Positions 7,102-8,592 of a stretch of DNA of 8,592 nucleotides are shown in pieces. The first letter of the stretch is position 1, and every line of letters begins with the position of its first letter. Source of the DNA: Marinovum sp. GTDB lineage: Bacteria > Pseudomonadota > Alphaproteobacteria > Rhodobacterales > Rhodobacteraceae. The stretch is from contig NYVC01000070.1 of assembly GCA_002684375.1 (NCBI GenBank), forward strand, positions 704 through 9,295, written 5' to 3'. A program made the translations under genes and the position numbers. The notes under the pieces are model-generated. The model did no database searches and had not been told where the DNA came from. It was given only the letters and a program-made list of their open reading frames with translations.

Positions 7102-7874
7102 TGCGGCAGGCAGATCACCAACAGAGCTGGCTGCTGTCGGGATTGGACCCCGATCCAGTCGAGCTTGTAAACGCCCATAGTGATCATCCAGTGGTGTTGG
7201 TCTGTGAGCATGCGGGACAGGCAGTGCCCACCTCTCTTAACGGTTTGGGACTGCCGCCTGGTGCACTGGATGCACATATCGGCTGGGACATTGGCGCACG
7301 CGAAGTGACACTGCGCTTGGCCAAAGCGCTGGGCACGCCTGCGGTCTTACAGCGCTATAGCCGTTTGGTGATCGATTGCAATCGTCCGCCTGAAGCGCCA
7401 GACGCAGTTCCTGCTATTAGCGACGGGGTGCTGGTGCCAGAGAACGCGGGACTTGATAGCAAAGCACGACAGGCACGGGTGTCGGAAATATTCGAACCCT
7501 TTAACGATGCGACGGCAGCACTTTTGGATCATCCGGATCGCCGTGCTGCTTTTGCCATCCACAGTTTTACGCCCAGCATAGGTGGCAGAACACGACCCTG
7601 GGACATTGGGTTTCTCTATCGTCATGACGATAAAACCTCACCTCTATTGCGCGATGCGATTGCAGTGATCCGACCTGATCTGCTTATCGGTATGAACGAG
7701 CCATACCAGATTGAGGACGCGTCTGACTGGTTTGTGCCCCAGCATGGAGAAGCCCGCGGCTTCGCTCATAGCCTAATAGAGATCCGCAACGATCAAATTG
7801 TCGATGTGGCGGGCCAAGAGGTCTTTGCTGACCTGCTCTCGGCCGCCATAACTGATTTTCTGAGGAAGCCTTGA
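7098..7874 (+). CDS. N-formylglutamate amidohydrolase (FGase) family hydrolase
   Basis: A 258-residue cytoplasmic protein of usual family length. FGase-family blocks occur in order: VCEHAGQAVP (residues 35-44), HIGWDIGA (60-67), YSRLVIDCNRP (87-97), AIHSFTP (153-159), RPWDIGFLY (166-174) and LIEIRND (226-232). Conserved His, Asp and Glu residues in the first blocks are consistent with the metal-dependent hydrolysis known for the family. The classical member, HutG, splits N-formyl-L-glutamate to glutamate and formate in histidine breakdown. No hutH, hutU or hutI gene is nearby, so another N-acyl or N-formyl substrate is plausible, and the hutG symbol is not applied. The ATG at 7098 shares an ATGA with the livH stop. 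A second ATG at 7101 is better spaced (4 nt) from AAAGG at 7092-7096 and could be the real start, one residue shorter. Confidence 0.87.
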   Translation: MMRQADHQQSWLLSGLDPDPVELVNAHSDHPVVLVCEHAGQAVPTSLNGLGLPPGALDAHIGWDIGAREVTLRLAKALGTPAVLQRYSRLVIDCNRPPEAPDAVPAISDGVLVPENAGLDSKARQARVSEIFEPFNDATAALLDHPDRRAAFAIHSFTPSIGGRTRPWDIGFLYRHDDKTSPLLRDAIAVIRPDLLIGMNEPYQIEDASDWFVPQHGEARGFAHSLIEIRNDQIVDVAGQEVFADLLSAAITDFLRKP

Positions 7875-8516
7875 ATGACCTTATCACGTGACGTGCCTCT
7901 TATTCCGGAAAACTCCGCCTTGTTGTTTGTCGACGTGCAGAATTTCAGTGCCAACCGACAGGGAGCTGAATTCAAGGACTTGCCTGACGCAGAATTCAAG
8001 GAAAAATACGGCTGGTACTTTGATATGCTGAACGTCACCGTCATCCCCAATATGCAGCGAATCCAGCGCGCCGCACGAAATGCCGGGGTAGAGGTGATGT
8101 ACACCACTATTGAAAGTCTGACGCGCGACGGGCGCGACCGCAGTCTTGACTACAAAATTACTGGCTTTAACGTGCCGAAAGGATCATGGGACGGCAAGGT
8201 AATCGATCAGATTTTACCCGGAGAGGATGAGATTGTTTTGCCGAAATCCTCCTCCTCAGTATTTGTCTCCACCCATATCGACTATGTCCTTCGTAATTTG
8301 GGGGTCAAACAGCTTGTCATTTCTGGGCTAATTACGGACCAATGTGTTGAGAGTGCTGTTCGAGATGCTTGCGATCTAGGGTATCTGGTTACTCAGATAA
8401 CTGATGCCTGTTTGACCTACAGCCAGGCTCGACACGACAATTCAATCTACACTATCAGGGGTTATTGTAGACAGATCACGACGGAGGAACTGGTTGCTGA
8501 GCTTAGCGGTGACTGA
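7875..8516 (+). CDS. Isochorismatase-family cysteine hydrolase (amidohydrolase type)
   Basis: A 213-residue cytoplasmic protein with the isochorismatase-like Rossmann fold. The catalytic triad of the family is visible: D20 in LLFVDVQN, K124 in IVLPKSSSS, and nucleophile C157 in LITDQCVESAVRDA. The family includes nicotinamidase, N-carbamoylsarcosine amidase, ureidoacrylate and biuret hydrolases, and maleamate amidase. The intact Cys argues for hydrolysis of an amide or carbamoyl C-N bond rather than isochorismate ether cleavage, where Cys is usually absent. The distal block TDACLTYSQARHDNSIYTIRG follows the pattern of carbamoyl/amide hydrolases of the group. The exact substrate is not recognisable. 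The ATG directly follows the FGase stop with no gap, and GAGGAA at 7862-7867 is a good ribosome binding site. It is the last gene of the operon visible here. Confidence 0.9.
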   Translation: MTLSRDVPLIPENSALLFVDVQNFSANRQGAEFKDLPDAEFKEKYGWYFDMLNVTVIPNMQRIQRAARNAGVEVMYTTIESLTRDGRDRSLDYKITGFNVPKGSWDGKVIDQILPGEDEIVLPKSSSSVFVSTHIDYVLRNLGVKQLVISGLITDQCVESAVRDACDLGYLVTQITDACLTYSQARHDNSIYTIRGYCRQITTEELVAELSGD

Positions 8517-8592
8517 TCCTGAGGAAAAAGTTAACCGCCCCTTTTTTGCCGGAGGCCCAGAAGTAAGGATACTGGGTTAAGGAAAAGAACAA
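8517..8592 (+). other. Non-coding tail; possible insertion-sequence end and leader of a gene beyond the window
   Basis: No gene is visible in these 76 bp. The stretch from about 8531 (AACCGCCCC, a T6 run, then GCCGGAGGCCC) resembles, from memory, terminal regions of some IS3-family elements just upstream of their first transposase frame. Positions 8579-8587 read AAGGAAAAG, a plausible ribosome binding site whose start codon would fall just past the window end. A weak dyad CCCAG/CTGGG (8556-8560 and 8571-8575) has an 11-nt loop... and no T-run after it, so it is not a convincing terminator. Confidence 0.25.

Noticed and set aside
8541..8575. Rho-independent terminator after the last gene
   Set aside because: The T6 run at 8542-8547 is not preceded by a stable stem, and the CCCAG/CTGGG dyad after it has a long loop and no T-run.

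Overview
The window looks like alphaproteobacterial DNA, most probably from the Rhodobacterales (roseobacter) group. This is inferred from moderate GC content, the style of the proteins, and an IS110-type transposase N-terminus of a kind I associate with that group. No rRNA or other taxonomic marker is present, so the assignment stays tentative.

Layout. Positions 3 to about 248 hold the 5' end of an IS110-family transposase gene, cut off before the last two residues of its catalytic DEDD set. It abuts, tail to tail, a two-gene minus-strand operon: an RpiR/MurR-type regulator (1552-2406) followed, with an 11-bp overlap, by a glutamine-synthetase-like ligase (249-1562). A 116-bp AT-rich divergent region (2407-2522) contains a strong 21-bp inverted repeat, the best candidate operator. 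From 2523 to 8516 runs a compact plus-strand operon of six genes: a fused LivM-LivG permease/ATPase, a periplasmic LivJ-type binding protein, LivF, LivH, an N-formylglutamate amidohydrolase (FGase) family protein, and an isochorismatase-family cysteine hydrolase. Gaps between these genes are 0-20 nt, with one 4-nt ATGA overlap. The last 76 bp are non-coding and resemble the end of another insertion sequence, ending in a possible ribosome binding site for a gene beyond the window.

How the genes fit together (inference). A complete branched-chain-amino-acid-type ABC importer is joined to two C-N hydrolases and a GS-fold ligase under one divergently encoded regulator. This suggests a self-contained uptake and catabolic cassette for a small organic nitrogen compound bearing amide, carbamoyl or N-acyl groups. 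The ligase keeps the GS metal and glutamate residues. At the position equivalent to the ammonium-site Glu of true glutamine synthetase it has Trp, which points to gamma-glutamylation of an amine rather than ammonia assimilation. The substrate cannot be read from the sequence, and no histidine-utilisation, purine or polyamine genes are in the window to name it. I found no tRNA, rRNA, CRISPR array, riboswitch or convincing rho-independent terminator.
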